This document shows, piece after piece, positions 1 through 10,463 of a stretch of 64,000 nucleotides of DNA. The notes beneath the pieces were generated by a model, which was not told the DNA's origin, did no database searches, and saw only the letters and a list, made by a program, of their open reading frames with translations. The stretch spans positions 62,001 through 126,000 of the forward strand of contig CANQGM010000001.1 of NCBI GenBank assembly GCA_947623205.1. The letters run 5' to 3'. How positions within the stretch are numbered: position 1 is the stretch's first letter; each line of letters starts with the position of its first letter. Source of the DNA: an uncultured Clostridia bacterium (GTDB lineage Bacteria > Bacillota > Clostridia > Oscillospirales > Acutalibacteraceae). The position numbers and the translations under genes are program-made.

Positions 1-1001
1 TCCTCGCTCATAGCCTTAATGTATTCGCCGTTAAACCACGACAGCTTGTCATAGTCAAAAACAGACGGCGACTTGCTTATACCACTGACGTCAAATTCTT
101 TTTCAAGCTCTGCAACGGTAAAAATTTCCCGATTATCCTTTGGACACCAGCCGAGCAGGGCAATGTAATTTATAATAGCCTGCGGCAGATATCCGTCATT
201 GATCAAATCGTAAAATCCCGTTGCTCCGTGACGCTTTGACAGCTTTGAAACATTGCCGTCCTCGTCCTTGCCCATTATCAGCGGCAGGTGAATATATGTT
301 GGAACTTCCCATCCGAATGCCTCGTAAAGAAGGTTGTACTTTGGCGTTGAGCTAAGGTACTCACATCCTCTTACAACGTGGGTAATACCCATTGTGTGGT
401 CGTCAATTACATTAGCAAAATTATATGTCGGGTATCCGTCTGTTTTAATTAAAATTTGATCCTGAAGCTCGGAATTATCAACCGTTATTTCTCCGAAAAC
501 AGCGTCTTTAAAAGTTGTGCTGCCCTCAATAGGCATTTTTTGGCGTATTACATACGGAGTACCCTTTTCAAGCAGCCTGTCAATTTCCTCTTGAGGAAGG
601 TCACGGCAGTGACGGTCATAACCGCCGCCGATATTATCATTTTGCAGCTTTTCAAGACGTTCCTTTGTGCAAAAGCACCTGTACGCCTTGCCCTCGTTTA
701 TAAGCTGCTGCGCATACGGAAGATACATATCTTTTCGTTCCGACTGAACATACGGGCCGAAATTTCCTCCTACATCGGGTCCTTCGTCGTGTTTTAGCCC
801 TGCAAGTTCAAGCGTATCATAAATTACATTGACCGCGCCTTCCACAAGGCGTTCGCGGTCGGTATCTTCTATTCTCAAAATAAATTTGCCGTTTTGCGAT
901 TTTGCTACAAGATATTCATAAAGAGCCGTGCGCAGGTTGCCTACGTGCATAAACCCCGTAGGGCTGGGAGCATATCTTGTGCGAACTGTCTTTTCCTCCA
1001 T
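1..1001 (-). CDS. gltX: Glutamyl-tRNA synthetase, C-terminal part beyond the window
   Basis: Class I aminoacyl-tRNA synthetase that charges tRNA-Glu (or tRNA-Gln in Gln-amidating bacteria) with glutamate in the cytoplasm. About 333 codons are present and the frame runs off the left edge. The HIGH-type motif is seen as PTGFMHVGN at residues 14-22, and the KMSKS-type loop as KLSKRHG near residue 252, both typical of GltX. The Rossmann core between them reads well ([16 protein letters not shown]). The start is ATG at 1001, preceded on the minus strand by GAGGGGAT, a good ribosome site. It lies 76 bp downstream of secA on the same strand. Only the end of the anticodon-binding domain is missing. 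Confidence 0.97.
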   Translation of the reverse strand, partial: MEEKTVRTRYAPSPTGFMHVGNLRTALYEYLVAKSQNGKFILRIEDTDRERLVEGAVNVIYDTLELAGLKHDEGPDVGGNFGPYVQSERKDMYLPYAQQLINEGKAYRCFCTKERLEKLQNDNIGGGYDRHCRDLPQEEIDRLLEKGTPYVIRQKMPIEGSTTFKDAVFGEITVDNSELQDQILIKTDGYPTYNFANVIDDHTMGITHVVRGCEYLSSTPKYNLLYEAFGWEVPTYIHLPLIMGKDEDGNVSKLSKRHGATGFYDLINDGYLPQAIINYIALLGWCPKDNREIFTVAELEKEFDVSGISKSPSVFDYDKLSWFNGEYIKAMSE

Positions 1002-1077
1002 AATATCCCCTCTGTTGTTTTAAACTGTTCAGGCAAAGCACAAATGCTTTGCCTGAATTTGTCTTAAATTATTTTAA

Positions 1078-3951
1078 TTATTCATCTCTGCCGCAGCATT
1101 TTTTATATTTTTTGCCGCTGCCGCACGGGCACGGGTCGTTTCTTCCTATTTTTTTGCCCTTGCGAACCGTTTTGTTTGCCGTGTCTGTTCCGTCTGATGA
1201 TGTCATTGTAGGTTTAGCCACCTGCTCGCGGCGCAGAGCAGCCTGAACTGCATTTGGCTGTTGCTGCTGTTTTTCTCCGTTGTTTAAAATCACCTGATGA
1301 GCCGCAGCCGCTTGTTTTTCAGCCGCCTTTCTTGCCGCCTCAATTGCCTCCTGACGCTTTTGAATTTCATAAACACGCTTTGGCATAACAAGCATAAGCT
1401 TTACCGTATCTTCACGGATATTCTCAATCATCTCATCAAACATATCAAAGCCCTCTATACGGTACTCAACAACAGGGTCGTGCTGACCGTATGAGCGAAG
1501 TCTTATGCCGGATTTGAGCTGTTCCATATTGTCGATATGATCCATCCAGTGAGTATCAACGTTCTTTAGCAGATATACGCGCTCCATTTCACGAATTGTT
1601 ACTTCGTCAAGAAGTTCCTCGTTTTCGCGGTATATTTCAAGTGCGTCGTCAACGAGCATCTGCTTGATTTCGTCTGATTCCATATCTTCAAGGTCTTCAA
1701 TATCAAAATTATATTTATCCTCGTCACGGATGATCCAGCCGTTATAATAATCCTTAAGACTCTGAACATTCCAGTTCTCGCGCGGGCCCTCGGGCAGATA
1801 GTGTTTAATTGATGTGTCAATCGTGTCATCAATCATTTTAAGGATAGTATCGTGCAGGTCTTCACCGTTAAGCACCTGGTCGCGCTGGCCGTATATGATT
1901 TCACGCTGACGGTTCATTACGTCGTCGTACTGAAGCACATCTTTACGAATACCAAAGTTTCTCAGCTCAACCTTTTCCTGTGAGTTTTCAATAATATTTG
2001 AGAGTAATTTATTTTCTATGGGCATATCCTCATCAACATTCATTCTCTCCATCATCATCTTCATTCGGTCGCCGCCGAACAAACGCATAAGGTCGTCTTC
2101 TGTTGAGAGGAAAAAGCGGCTCATACCGGGGTCGCCCTGTCGTCCCGAACGTCCGCGAAGCTGGTTGTCAATACGTCGTGATTCGTGGCGCTCAGTACCT
2201 ATAATGAACAAACCGCCGGCTTCTCTTACCCGGTCAGCCTCGTCCTTTATCTCTTCTTTATATTTTGAATTAAGCTCCTGGAATATTTTTCTTGCGCTGA
2301 TGATGTCCTCATCATCTGTTTCGGCGTAGCCTGTTGCCTCTTCAATCAGCTCTTCCGGGATTCCCTGTTTGCGCATTGAGGCTTTAGCCATATACTCGGA
2401 ATTACCGCCGAGAATAATATCAGTACCGCGGCCTGCCATATTTGTAGCAATTGTTACCGCGCCTAATTTACCTGCCTGAGCAATAATTTCAGCCTCTTTT
2501 TCGTGCTGCTTTGCATTCAGCACATTATGCTTTATGCCACGCTTTTTCAGCATTTTTGAAAGAAGCTCTGACTTTTCGATAGAAATTGTGCCGACAAGCA
2601 CCGGCTGACCTTTTTCGTGAGCCTCGCAAATTTGCTCAATAACCGCATTAAACTTGCCCTTTTCTGTTTTATATATAGAATCCGGCAGATCCTTGCGGAG
2701 CACAGGCTTGTTTGTAGGGATTTCAACAACGTCAAGTTTGTAGATTTCTTCAAATTCTTCAGACTCTGTCTGCGCCGTACCGGTCATACCCGAAAGCTTT
2801 TTGTAAAGGCGGAAGTAATTCTGGAATGTTATTGTAGCAAGAGTTTTGCTTTCGCTTTGAACCTTTACTCCCTCTTTTGCCTCAATTGCCTGGTGCAGAC
2901 CCTCATTAAACCGTCTGCCGTACATCAGACGTCCAGTAAATTCATCAACAATTATAACCTCGTCATCTTTTACAACGTAATCAACGTCAAGTTTCATTAC
3001 GCCGTTAGCCTTAATAGCCTGATTAACGTGGTGCTGAATCGTAAGGTTTTCGGGGTCGGTAAGGTTTTCTATCCCGAAAAACTCCTCTGCCTTTTTAACG
3101 CCGCTCTGTGTAAGAGTTGCCGTTTTCTGCTTTTCATCTACAACATAGTCAATATTGTTTTGTGCATAATACTCTTCCATATCTTCTTTTGAATCCAGCT
3201 CTGCAAAACGCTGAATTTTAAGAGATTTTGCAAGTATATCGGCTCTTTCGTAAAGGTCGGTAGATTTATCGCCTTTGCCCGAAATAATAAGCGGAGTTCT
3301 CGCCTCATCAATAAGAATAGAGTCCACCTCATCAACAATTGCAAATGCATGAGGACGCTGAACCTTCTGCTCTTTATAAACAACCATATTGTCACGAAGA
3401 TAGTCAAAGCCCAGTTCATTATTTGTGCCGTATGTAATGTCAGCGGCATAAGCTTTTTTTCTGTCGTCGTTTTCAAGGTCGTGAACAATAAGACCAACGG
3501 TAAGTCCAAGGTATCTGTACAGCTTGCCCATCCATTCGGAATCGCGTCGTGCAAGGTAATCGTTTACCGTTACAATGTGAACTCCCTCTCCCGTAAGGGC
3601 ATTGAGATATGCGGGTAACGTAGCAACAAGAGTTTTTCCTTCACCTGTTTTCATCTCGGCAATTCTGCCCTGATGAAGAACTATGCCGCCGATAACCTGT
3701 ACGGGAAAGTGCTTCATACCAAGAACCCTCCAGCTTGCCTCACGGCAAACCGCGAATGCGTCCGGAAGAATATCATCGGTTGATTCTCCGTTTGCAAGGC
3801 GTTCCCTTAAAAGAGCCGTCTGATTTTTAAGCTCGCTCTCACTCATATTTGCGTATTTATCTTCAAGCGCAAGCACCTTGTCGCATATAGGCTGAACACG
3901 CTTTACCTCTCGTTTGCTGTAATTGCCGAACATGGCTTTAAGTAAATTCAT
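1078..3951 (-). CDS. secA: SecA preprotein translocase ATPase
   Basis: Motor ATPase that pushes unfolded secretory proteins through SecYEG. The 957 residues form a full-length SecA. The first nucleotide-binding fold has Walker A MKTGEGKT at residues 100-107 and the [12 protein letters not shown]alker B region. The preprotein cross-linking domain, the second nucleotide fold ([10 protein letters not shown] and the [10 protein letters not shown] loop) and helical wing follow. The C-terminus carries the zinc-binding SEC-C tail, [14 protein letters not shown], used for SecB or lipid contact. A low-complexity Gln/Ala linker precedes the tail. It sits 44 bp downstream of the penicillin-binding protein gene on the same strand and may be co-transcribed with it. 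Confidence 0.98.
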   Translation of the reverse strand: MNLLKAMFGNYSKREVKRVQPICDKVLALEDKYANMSESELKNQTALLRERLANGESTDDILPDAFAVCREASWRVLGMKHFPVQVIGGIVLHQGRIAEMKTGEGKTLVATLPAYLNALTGEGVHIVTVNDYLARRDSEWMGKLYRYLGLTVGLIVHDLENDDRKKAYAADITYGTNNELGFDYLRDNMVVYKEQKVQRPHAFAIVDEVDSILIDEARTPLIISGKGDKSTDLYERADILAKSLKIQRFAELDSKEDMEEYYAQNNIDYVVDEKQKTATLTQSGVKKAEEFFGIENLTDPENLTIQHHVNQAIKANGVMKLDVDYVVKDDEVIIVDEFTGRLMYGRRFNEGLHQAIEAKEGVKVQSESKTLATITFQNYFRLYKKLSGMTGTAQTESEEFEEIYKLDVVEIPTNKPVLRKDLPDSIYKTEKGKFNAVIEQICEAHEKGQPVLVGTISIEKSELLSKMLKKRGIKHNVLNAKQHEKEAEIIAQAGKLGAVTIATNMAGRGTDIILGGNSEYMAKASMRKQGIPEELIEEATGYAETDDEDIISARKIFQELNSKYKEEIKDEADRVREAGGLFIIGTERHESRRIDNQLRGRSGRQGDPGMSRFFLSTEDDLMRLFGGDRMKMMMERMNVDEDMPIENKLLSNIIENSQEKVELRNFGIRKDVLQYDDVMNRQREIIYGQRDQVLNGEDLHDTILKMIDDTIDTSIKHYLPEGPRENWNVQSLKDYYNGWIIRDEDKYNFDIEDLEDMESDEIKQMLVDDALEIYRENEELLDEVTIREMERVYLLKNVDTHWMDHIDNMEQLKSGIRLRSYGQHDPVVEYRIEGFDMFDEMIENIREDTVKLMLVMPKRVYEIQKRQEAIEAARKAAEKQAAAAHQVILNNGEKQQQQPNAVQAALRREQVAKPTMTSSDGTDTANKTVRKGKKIGRNDPCPCGSGKKYKKCCGRDE

Positions 3952-3995
3952 TATATTTCATCCTTTCCATACGGATATTTTCCGCCCGAAATAAA

Positions 3996-5399
3996 TTATT
4001 GTACTGCCGATGAATTAAGGCTTTTTGCAGCCTGTATCATTGCCGCCTCAACAACGGGGCCTGCATAAGTAAAGCCGAAACCTGAATCCTCTACCACACA
4101 GGCAAACGCAAGCGGACAGTCCTCGTCTTTTGAGTATCCCACCATCCACGCATTCGGCTCTTTGTCTTTTCCTACCTCGCCTGTGCCTGTTTTTGCACAT
4201 ACGGTAAGACCGCCGAACAGATCGTTGCCGTAATAGTCGGTAATTGTGTAACGCATAATTTGGTCAAGTTTTTCCGCAGTATCGGCGCTGAACATTTCTC
4301 TGCTGCCAAAACCCGATTTTATTCCTATTGCAGACAAAACTTCCGAAGCTCCGTCATTGACAATATGCGGTGAGGTCGATGTGCCCCCGTTTGCAATTGC
4401 GCCGCATATAATTGCCATTTGCATAGGATTGACCTGATCGTTGTACTGCCCTACGCCCGACCACGCAAGCTGATTTGTATTTGCCTTAGACACATCATAA
4501 TGACCTTTTGAAGTGGCGACCCCGTCAACGTCATATGTGAGATTTATGCCGATTTTCTCGGCAGTTTCGGTCATTTTTTCGGAGCCGAGCTCAACCGCAA
4601 GCTCTGCAAAAACCACATTGCATGAATAAGCCATTGCCTGCTCAAAATTTATTGTGCCGTGAACATCAACGCAGGTCACGTCGCTTCCGCCGATTTCTTC
4701 ACTGCCCGAACAATTCCAGGTGCGTTCAAAAATATCGGGAATATTCTCTATTGCCGCAGCAGCCGTTACTATTTTAAAAACAGAACCCGGAGTGTATGAT
4801 GATGACAGAACATTATCAAGGTAAACTCCGTCATATTCACTCTCGTTTTCCTCGGTAATTTCGGGAGGGGCTTCAGGGTCATATGCCTGCGTGCTTACAG
4901 AGCATATTACATCTCCCGTTCTGTAATTATATACTACGCACGCACCTTTTTTATCATAACTGCTCAGCACATCGTAAGCCGCAGCACAGGTTTTTGCGTC
5001 AACGGTAAGTTTTATATCGTTTGACTTTCTTAGCGTCTGAGGCATATTGAGTCCCCAAACAAGATTATAACCCGTAAGCTGTGAGCGGTACATACTCTGT
5101 ACTGCCGTTGATATGTTAAGACTGTTGTCGCCTACAACATGCAAAAGTGATTTGCGCACGCTTGTATCCTCGTTATAAACACGCCGGCCGTCAACGGTCT
5201 GCGCAAGAACGTCGCCGTTTCTGTCAAATACAGCGCCTGCCTGTTCAAGTCCGCCGCTGCCCGAAATATGTGCATTGTAGGGCTGGTCAACCCAGTCGTC
5301 GGCGTTTGTAATAAGCTGAAACGACAAATAACCCATTCCGCCGATAAACGCAATTGTTACCGCAAAAATCAACGTACTTCTGCGAAGTATCCGTTTCAT
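3996..5399 (-). CDS. Penicillin-binding protein transpeptidase (PbpA/FtsI-like)
   Basis: Membrane-anchored D,D-transpeptidase that cross-links peptidoglycan outside the membrane. An uncleaved signal anchor spans about residues 8-30. The transpeptidase motifs are complete: SxxK as TPGSVFK (Ser206, Lys209), SxN as SCN at 259-261, and KTG at 403-405. At 467 aa it is shorter than PBP2/FtsI because the N-terminal dimerisation domain is reduced, as in PbpA-type partners of SEDS proteins. It lies directly downstream of an FHA-SEDS gene, fitting the usual pairing of a SEDS glycosyltransferase with a class B PBP. Whether it serves division, elongation or sporulation cannot be read from the sequence. 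Confidence 0.93.
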   Translation of the reverse strand: MKRILRRSTLIFAVTIAFIGGMGYLSFQLITNADDWVDQPYNAHISGSGGLEQAGAVFDRNGDVLAQTVDGRRVYNEDTSVRKSLLHVVGDNSLNISTAVQSMYRSQLTGYNLVWGLNMPQTLRKSNDIKLTVDAKTCAAAYDVLSSYDKKGACVVYNYRTGDVICSVSTQAYDPEAPPEITEENESEYDGVYLDNVLSSSYTPGSVFKIVTAAAAIENIPDIFERTWNCSGSEEIGGSDVTCVDVHGTINFEQAMAYSCNVVFAELAVELGSEKMTETAEKIGINLTYDVDGVATSKGHYDVSKANTNQLAWSGVGQYNDQVNPMQMAIICGAIANGGTSTSPHIVNDGASEVLSAIGIKSGFGSREMFSADTAEKLDQIMRYTITDYYGNDLFGGLTVCAKTGTGEVGKDKEPNAWMVGYSKDEDCPLAFACVVEDSGFGFTYAGPVVEAAMIQAAKSLNSSAVQ

Positions 5400-5453
5400 A
5401 TTAAACGCCGTCCTTTCTTATTAATTCGTACATTTTAGCTAATATATTATAAA

Positions 5454-7163
5454 TTATCTTTTAACCGCATATGTTCTTTCGTCTGCCGCCTTAATGAAGG
5501 CAATAAGACCCCAGCAGGAAATTATGCTTGAGCCGCCGCTGCTTATAAACGGAAATGTTACGCCCGTAAGAGGCAGAATTGCCGTGGCGCCGAATACATT
5601 TAGCGAAAGCTGAGTTACCAAGAGTCCTGCGGCACAGCACGCTGAAATAGAATAGAATGTACTTCTGCTTCGCGTTGTAATCGCGCGGGCATAAATAACA
5701 AGAGCCCCTACCGCAATTGCAAGCGTTATTGCGACAATAACGCCCATTTCCTCGGAAACCAAACCAAAAACAAGGTCGCTTTCCGACGCCGCCACCTGCT
5801 TTAAAAATCCGTTGCCTATGCCTACGCCGAAGAGTCCGCCGCTCGCAATATAAGTAAGCACACGCGCCTGTTGATAACCTCCGTTGTCCTGAGTATGCTC
5901 CCAAACGTGACCCCAGGCGGAAAAACGGTCGGCAACATACGGTTTGAATTTTAATACAAATGTCACTCCGAACACAGCCGCAGCAACGGCTAAAATAATC
6001 GTTTTAAAGTCGCCCGAACGCATAAATGCAATGAGCAAAAACGTCATAAAGAATATTAATGCAGTACCAAAGTCGCCCATTACCGCGAGTAAACCCACGC
6101 AGATCGCCGAAAATATAATAAACTCAATAAGGTTTTTGTTTGTTTGGAGTTTGTCCAGTGCGCTTGCGCCGATAAATATATAAATAATTTTTACAAGCTC
6201 CGACGGCTGAACAGAAATTGAACCTATATAAATCCAGTTTGCAGCGCCGTTTGTAACTCTGCCGAAAACAATGCTTAAAAGCAGCAGTCCCACGGCCGCT
6301 ATCATCATGGGGATCCTTAATTTAATTACCTTGTCGGGGTCTTCTATCAGCTTTATTAACACACAGAATACCGCCATGCCGACAGACGCGGCTATCAATT
6401 GAACATAGGCAGAACGTTCAGCCTGTCTTACAAGAATAATTACGCCTATTCCGGTAAGAAACAAAGCAAGCGATTCAAGCTCAAAATTGACGCGCCTTAA
6501 AATAATAGTTGAAACAAAGAAAAATCCCCATTCCACCGCCGCCAAAGCGCCAAACATAACAAGCGGAGATTCTGCATTTGTGCCGTCGTTCCAAAACATT
6601 GCCTCAACGCACATAAAAAAGTGGAAAATTGTAATTAAAAGCATTAACTTCCACGACTTTATTGCAGGCTTGCTGCTTACCCTTGAAAAAAACCAGCTTG
6701 CTCTGATTTTTTCGTCATACTCTTCTCCGCGTCTGAACTCAAAGCTTGAGTTTCCCACCGTAATTGTATCATTAATAAGCACGCGCGTCCTGCCGTTTGT
6801 TTTTCTGCCGTTTACATAGGTTCCGCTTTTTGAACCCGTATCATTAACAAACCAGCCCTCTTTACGTCTGAGCAGTACGCAATGATTGCGTGACACGGCA
6901 GGGTCGTCAATGAGAATATCGCTGCCCTTGCTTCTGCCGATTGAGTTTTCCCAAAAAAGCACGGGAAGCTTTAGACCTGTCTGCATATTATAAAGGGTTA
7001 CAAGCGGCTTTTCGGGACGTCTGCGGCGGCGCATTGCGGCATAACACTGATATACTATTACAATTGCATAAACCGGCATTATTATTCTAAGTGCAACAAC
7101 GCCTATGTCAAAAATAACAGACAGATCAAACACGCTTTTAACTCCTTTTTTAAAAATTTGCAA
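5454..7163 (-). CDS. FHA domain fused to FtsW/RodA/SpoVE family (SEDS) glycosyltransferase
   Basis: Predicted peptidoglycan polymerase of the SEDS family with an added phosphothreonine-reading domain. A short N-terminal membrane helix (about 18-42) is followed by an FHA domain at about 72-145, with the NSIGRS, SRNHC and GTYVNG signatures. About ten membrane helices with the FtsW/RodA core follow (VQPSELVKI, GDFGTALI, and the C-terminal PFISSGGSS). Normal FtsW/RodA proteins are about 380-400 aa; the excess here is the FHA part. It is followed by its probable PBP partner. The FHA domain suggests control by a Ser/Thr kinase of the PrkC/Stk type, but that is inference. Confidence 0.92.
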   Translation of the reverse strand: MQIFKKGVKSVFDLSVIFDIGVVALRIIMPVYAIVIVYQCYAAMRRRRRPEKPLVTLYNMQTGLKLPVLFWENSIGRSKGSDILIDDPAVSRNHCVLLRRKEGWFVNDTGSKSGTYVNGRKTNGRTRVLINDTITVGNSSFEFRRGEEYDEKIRASWFFSRVSSKPAIKSWKLMLLITIFHFFMCVEAMFWNDGTNAESPLVMFGALAAVEWGFFFVSTIILRRVNFELESLALFLTGIGVIILVRQAERSAYVQLIAASVGMAVFCVLIKLIEDPDKVIKLRIPMMIAAVGLLLLSIVFGRVTNGAANWIYIGSISVQPSELVKIIYIFIGASALDKLQTNKNLIEFIIFSAICVGLLAVMGDFGTALIFFMTFLLIAFMRSGDFKTIILAVAAAVFGVTFVLKFKPYVADRFSAWGHVWEHTQDNGGYQQARVLTYIASGGLFGVGIGNGFLKQVAASESDLVFGLVSEEMGVIVAITLAIAVGALVIYARAITTRSRSTFYSISACCAAGLLVTQLSLNVFGATAILPLTGVTFPFISSGGSSIISCWGLIAFIKAADERTYAVKR

Positions 7164-7568
7164 AAATTTTTATAATTATACAAGTTTAATAATAATCCAA
7201 ATTGCAGCAAATGTCAATCTTTTTAGCTTGTCTTAGTTCTTTAATAATCGCAGGTTTATATAAAATTAATGCAGGACAAAAATCGTCGTTTTTTAATTTT
7301 CTTAAAATATGACATTTAAAAAATATGTACATCCAACTATGGAACAAAAACGAAAACAAATCAATAAATTAAAATGTTTTGTTAAATTGTAATTGCTCCA
7401 ATAAAATGGTAAAACTGCTGTAAATCCCTTTTAATAATGGGTCTTCACAGCAGTTTTCTATAATTAGTTTATTAATAAGAAAAGAATTCTTCCTTATTTT
7501 TTATTATGTGTAATTTTAAATTTTTTATTAATTTTAACCTATGCTTTTTAAGTCAAAATATACTGTTT
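7164..7568. other. Intergenic region, 405 bp
   Basis: AT-rich gap between the FHA-SEDS gene and fba. It holds the fba terminator (separate entry). The part near 7170-7330 should contain the promoter of the cell-wall gene string, but I could not pick convincing -35/-10 boxes. No coding frame is supported. Confidence 0.5.
7411..7457 (-). terminator. Rho-independent terminator downstream of fba
   Basis: Perfect 11-bp inverted repeat, AAAACTGCTGT (7411-7421) and ACAGCAGTTTT (7447-7457), with an additional CCC/GGG pairing inside the loop. The arm ends in T residues on the minus strand, as expected for the end of the fba transcript. The symmetry could also let it work on the other strand. Confidence 0.8.
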
Positions 7569-8435
7569 TTAAGCCTTGCCTACCGAACCGAAAAGCTCCA
7601 TTTTCTCTTTAACCGTTTCTTTTATTGCCTCTGCACCGGGAGCGAGGAGCTTTCTCGGGTCAAAGCCTTTGCCCTGTTTATCCTTGCCTTCTTCAATATA
7701 CTTTCTTGTAGCTTCGGCAAATGCAAGCTGGCATTCCGTGTTTACATTAATTTTTGAAACGCCGAGCGAAATGGCCTTTTTTATCATATCGGCAGGAATA
7801 CCTGTGCCGCCGTGGAGTACAAGCGGCATATCGCCTGTAAGCTGCTGAACAGCGTCAAGAGTTTCAAAGCTGAGTCCCTGCCAGTTTTCGGGATATTTTC
7901 CGTGAATATTTCCAATGCCTGCGGCAAGCATTGTTACGCCTAAATCTGCAATCATTTTACATTCCTCGGGGTCTGCGCATTCGCCCATACCTACAACGCC
8001 GTCTTCTTCGCCGCCAATTGAACCAACCTCTGCTTCAAGCGAAAGACCGAGTTCGTTACAGGTAGCAACAAGTTCTTTTGTTTTTTCAATATTCTCTTCA
8101 ATCGGATAATGTGAACCGTCAAACATAATTGAGCTGAAACCGGCTTCAATGCACTTTTTAGCGCCTTCATATGAGCCGTGGTCAAGGTGAAGAGCAACCG
8201 GAACAGTGATGTTAAGCTCATCAATCATACCGTTTACCATACCTACTACTGTTTTGTAGCCGCACATATACTTTCCTGCGCCCTCTGATACTCCGAGTAT
8301 TACAGGTGAATTGAGTTCCTGAGCCGTTAAAAGAATTGATTTTGTCCATTCAAGGTTATTAATGTTGAACTGACCTACTGCGTAGTGACCTGCCTTTGCT
8401 TTTGTTAGCATTTCTTTAGCGTTTACCAATGGCAT
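7569..8435 (-). CDS. fba: Class II fructose-1,6-bisphosphate aldolase
   Basis: Zinc-dependent glycolytic and gluconeogenic aldolase that interconverts fructose-1,6-bisphosphate with dihydroxyacetone phosphate plus glyceraldehyde-3-phosphate. The 288 residues match the short FbaA/GatY type. The metal and substrate loops are visible: LHLDHGS around residue 83, EAEVGSIGG, the IGNIHGKYP metal-binding histidine region, and VLHGGTG. It stands alone between a terminator and a divergent protease gene. The start at 8435 has an AAAGGAAG ribosome site. A GatY/tagatose aldolase function is a less likely alternative. Confidence 0.95.
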   Translation of the reverse strand: MPLVNAKEMLTKAKAGHYAVGQFNINNLEWTKSILLTAQELNSPVILGVSEGAGKYMCGYKTVVGMVNGMIDELNITVPVALHLDHGSYEGAKKCIEAGFSSIMFDGSHYPIEENIEKTKELVATCNELGLSLEAEVGSIGGEEDGVVGMGECADPEECKMIADLGVTMLAAGIGNIHGKYPENWQGLSFETLDAVQQLTGDMPLVLHGGTGIPADMIKKAISLGVSKINVNTECQLAFAEATRKYIEEGKDKQGKGFDPRKLLAPGAEAIKETVKEKMELFGSVGKA

Positions 8436-8771
8436 TTTAATCTTCCTTTAAAAATAAATTTCAGTAAAAATATCTTTAGTTACCGAGTTACCTATATTAT
8501 ACAATAAAAAACTTTAAATATAAAGCATTTTTAAAAATTTTTTGATAATTTTTTAACAATTAAGACTGACCGCTGTATTTTTGCAATAAAAGTGAAATTG
8601 CAAGATAATAATAAGTATTGTCAAAATCATAAAAAGGTATTTTTTAAAACATCACAAAATTTTCAGAATAAGCACACACACCTGTAACACTATCGTCTTG
8701 CATTTAAAACAACAAAGTTGTATAATAAATTTCATAAATTTACGATAAACATTTAAGCAGGAGACTAAACA
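8436..8771. promoter_or_regulatory. Divergent intergenic region with promoters for fba and the HtrA gene
   Basis: For the plus-strand protease gene there is a clear sigma-A promoter: TTGCAT at 8698-8703, a 17-bp spacer and TATAAT at 8721-8726. For fba on the minus strand a TATAAT lies at 8496-8501 with a weak TTTATA -35 at 8519-8524, also 17 bp apart. The remaining sequence is AT-rich and shows no other feature. Confidence 0.7.
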
Positions 8772-10460
8772 ATGGATAATAATTTTGACGATCTCGGCAA
8801 TGGCTATAACGGCTTTGAGCCTCAAAAACCGTTTACGGACAAAAGCAATCAATATAACAACGCGCCTAACGACAAATCATCTTGGCAGAGCGAATCGGCA
8901 CAGAACACGCCGAACGATCCTCTGCATGAGAAACAATCCGCAGCGTCTGCTGACAATTCGGGCGCTCAACCTTCGTACTATGAGGAAAACAACGCTAACT
9001 CATATAACAGCAACACAAATTCGGGCGGAAGCGCTCAGAATGATTATTCAAATCATATTTACAACAACGGTTTTGAACCAAACTATAATAACAATTACTC
9101 TAATTCTCAAAACATACCGTATGGCAATTCGCAGTATGGCGAACCTCAGCGCGAATATGCGCAGCCGCCTGCAAATAATTTTACAAATTCAAACGGACAA
9201 ATTCCGTATGCACCTTATGCGCAAAATGCACAGCCAAATCCGCCCAAAAAGCGTATGGGCGGCGGACTTATTGCATTAATAGTCGTTTTATGCGTACTTT
9301 TATCGTCAAGTCTTACGGGCTTAGGCGTGTACATTGCCTGCAACAGCGGAAATAATACAAATTCAAATAACAATTCGAGCGGTTTTTACTTTAATTCTCC
9401 CTCTCCAACCCTGCCACGGGCAAAGGAAACAACGCCTGAGGGCAATCATGATGAATCTGATTACAGCGATGAAATTAAAAAAGATTTTGGCGGAATATCT
9501 CTAAACGGAAAGCCTAAGGACGCTTCAAACTCAAAGTACAACTCTCAATACGCCTATGACATGGTATCTGACTCTGTTGTGGGTGTTGTATGTTATAAAA
9601 ATGAAATTACAACAGTTGAAAAATGTTCTTCACAGGGCAGCGGTATAGTTATTACATCTGACGGTTATGTTGTTACTAATTCTCACGTTATAGGCAACAG
9701 CAAAACAGCATATTTAATTCAGGTTATTACGGCAGACAGAAAAACTTACAATGCGGGCGTTGTGGGTTTTGACTCACGAACCGATATTGCCGTTCTTAAA
9801 ATGGACGATGCAAAAAATCTTAAGGCGGCAGCCTTCGGCAACTCTGACGACATTGAGCTTGGCGAGGACATAATTGCAGTTGGCAATCCGGGAGGTCTTG
9901 ATTACCAAAATTCCATAACTAAGGGAATTGTTTCTGCGGTAAACAGACGTCTTTCTTCTTCAAGCCTTATAAAATACATTCAGACAGACGCTGCAATTAA
10001 TCCCGGAAATTCCGGCGGCCCTATTGTTAATCTTTACGGCCAGGTAATCGGAATTGCAACGTCAAAAATCGTTTCTGAAAAGTACGAAGGTATGGGTTTT
10101 GCAATTCCGTCTGCAACCGCAAAGGACATTATTAACGACCTTATAAAGCAGGGATATATCAGCGGCAGAGTAAAAATAGGCATTACCGGAATAGCAATCG
10201 ACTCGGCTACGGCTTCGTCAAGTAATGTTCCGCAGGGTATTTATGTTCAGGAAATACTCCGGGGCGGCCCCTGTGACGGAACAAGCCTCAAAACAGAAGA
10301 CATTATTACCGAGGCGGACGGTGAAGCGGTAACCTCGTTTGCAGATATTTATGAAATTCTCGGCAACCACAAAACAGGCGACAAAATTAAGCTTAAATAT
10401 TACAGAATGTCTGACGGCAGCGAAGGCTCCGTTGAAGTAACCTTGCAGGAGGATAAATAA
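8772..10460 (+). CDS. htrA: HtrA/DegP-type membrane-anchored serine protease
   Basis: Surface quality-control protease. An Asn/Gln/Tyr-rich cytoplasmic N-terminus of about 160 residues precedes one membrane helix (about 163-188), a low-complexity linker, a trypsin-like domain (about 258-430) and a PDZ domain (about 465-560). The catalytic triad is His305 (TNSHVIG), Asp338 (SRTDIAV) and Ser414 (PGNSGGP). The 562-aa length is above the usual 400-450 aa because of the disordered N-terminus, which is common in Firmicutes HtrA. It has its own promoter and terminator and is transcribed divergently from fba. The ribosome site is CAGGAG before ATG at 8772. Confidence 0.95.
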   Translation: MDNNFDDLGNGYNGFEPQKPFTDKSNQYNNAPNDKSSWQSESAQNTPNDPLHEKQSAASADNSGAQPSYYEENNANSYNSNTNSGGSAQNDYSNHIYNNGFEPNYNNNYSNSQNIPYGNSQYGEPQREYAQPPANNFTNSNGQIPYAPYAQNAQPNPPKKRMGGGLIALIVVLCVLLSSSLTGLGVYIACNSGNNTNSNNNSSGFYFNSPSPTLPRAKETTPEGNHDESDYSDEIKKDFGGISLNGKPKDASNSKYNSQYAYDMVSDSVVGVVCYKNEITTVEKCSSQGSGIVITSDGYVVTNSHVIGNSKTAYLIQVITADRKTYNAGVVGFDSRTDIAVLKMDDAKNLKAAAFGNSDDIELGEDIIAVGNPGGLDYQNSITKGIVSAVNRRLSSSSLIKYIQTDAAINPGNSGGPIVNLYGQVIGIATSKIVSEKYEGMGFAIPSATAKDIINDLIKQGYISGRVKIGITGIAIDSATASSSNVPQGIYVQEILRGGPCDGTSLKTEDIITEADGEAVTSFADIYEILGNHKTGDKIKLKYYRMSDGSEGSVEVTLQEDK

Positions 10461-10463
10461 ATT

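Noticed and set aside
2617..3192. A long plus-strand open frame of 191 codons inside secA
   Set aside because: It lies wholly antisense to secA, has no ribosome site and reads as low-complexity Phe/Leu/Cys-rich residues, a normal shadow of the coding strand.
8785..9279. A 164-codon frame overlapping the start of the HtrA gene
   Set aside because: It is the +1 frame of the Asn-rich N-terminus and gives only Thr/Ile/Arg-rich repeats; the HtrA frame is clearly the real one.
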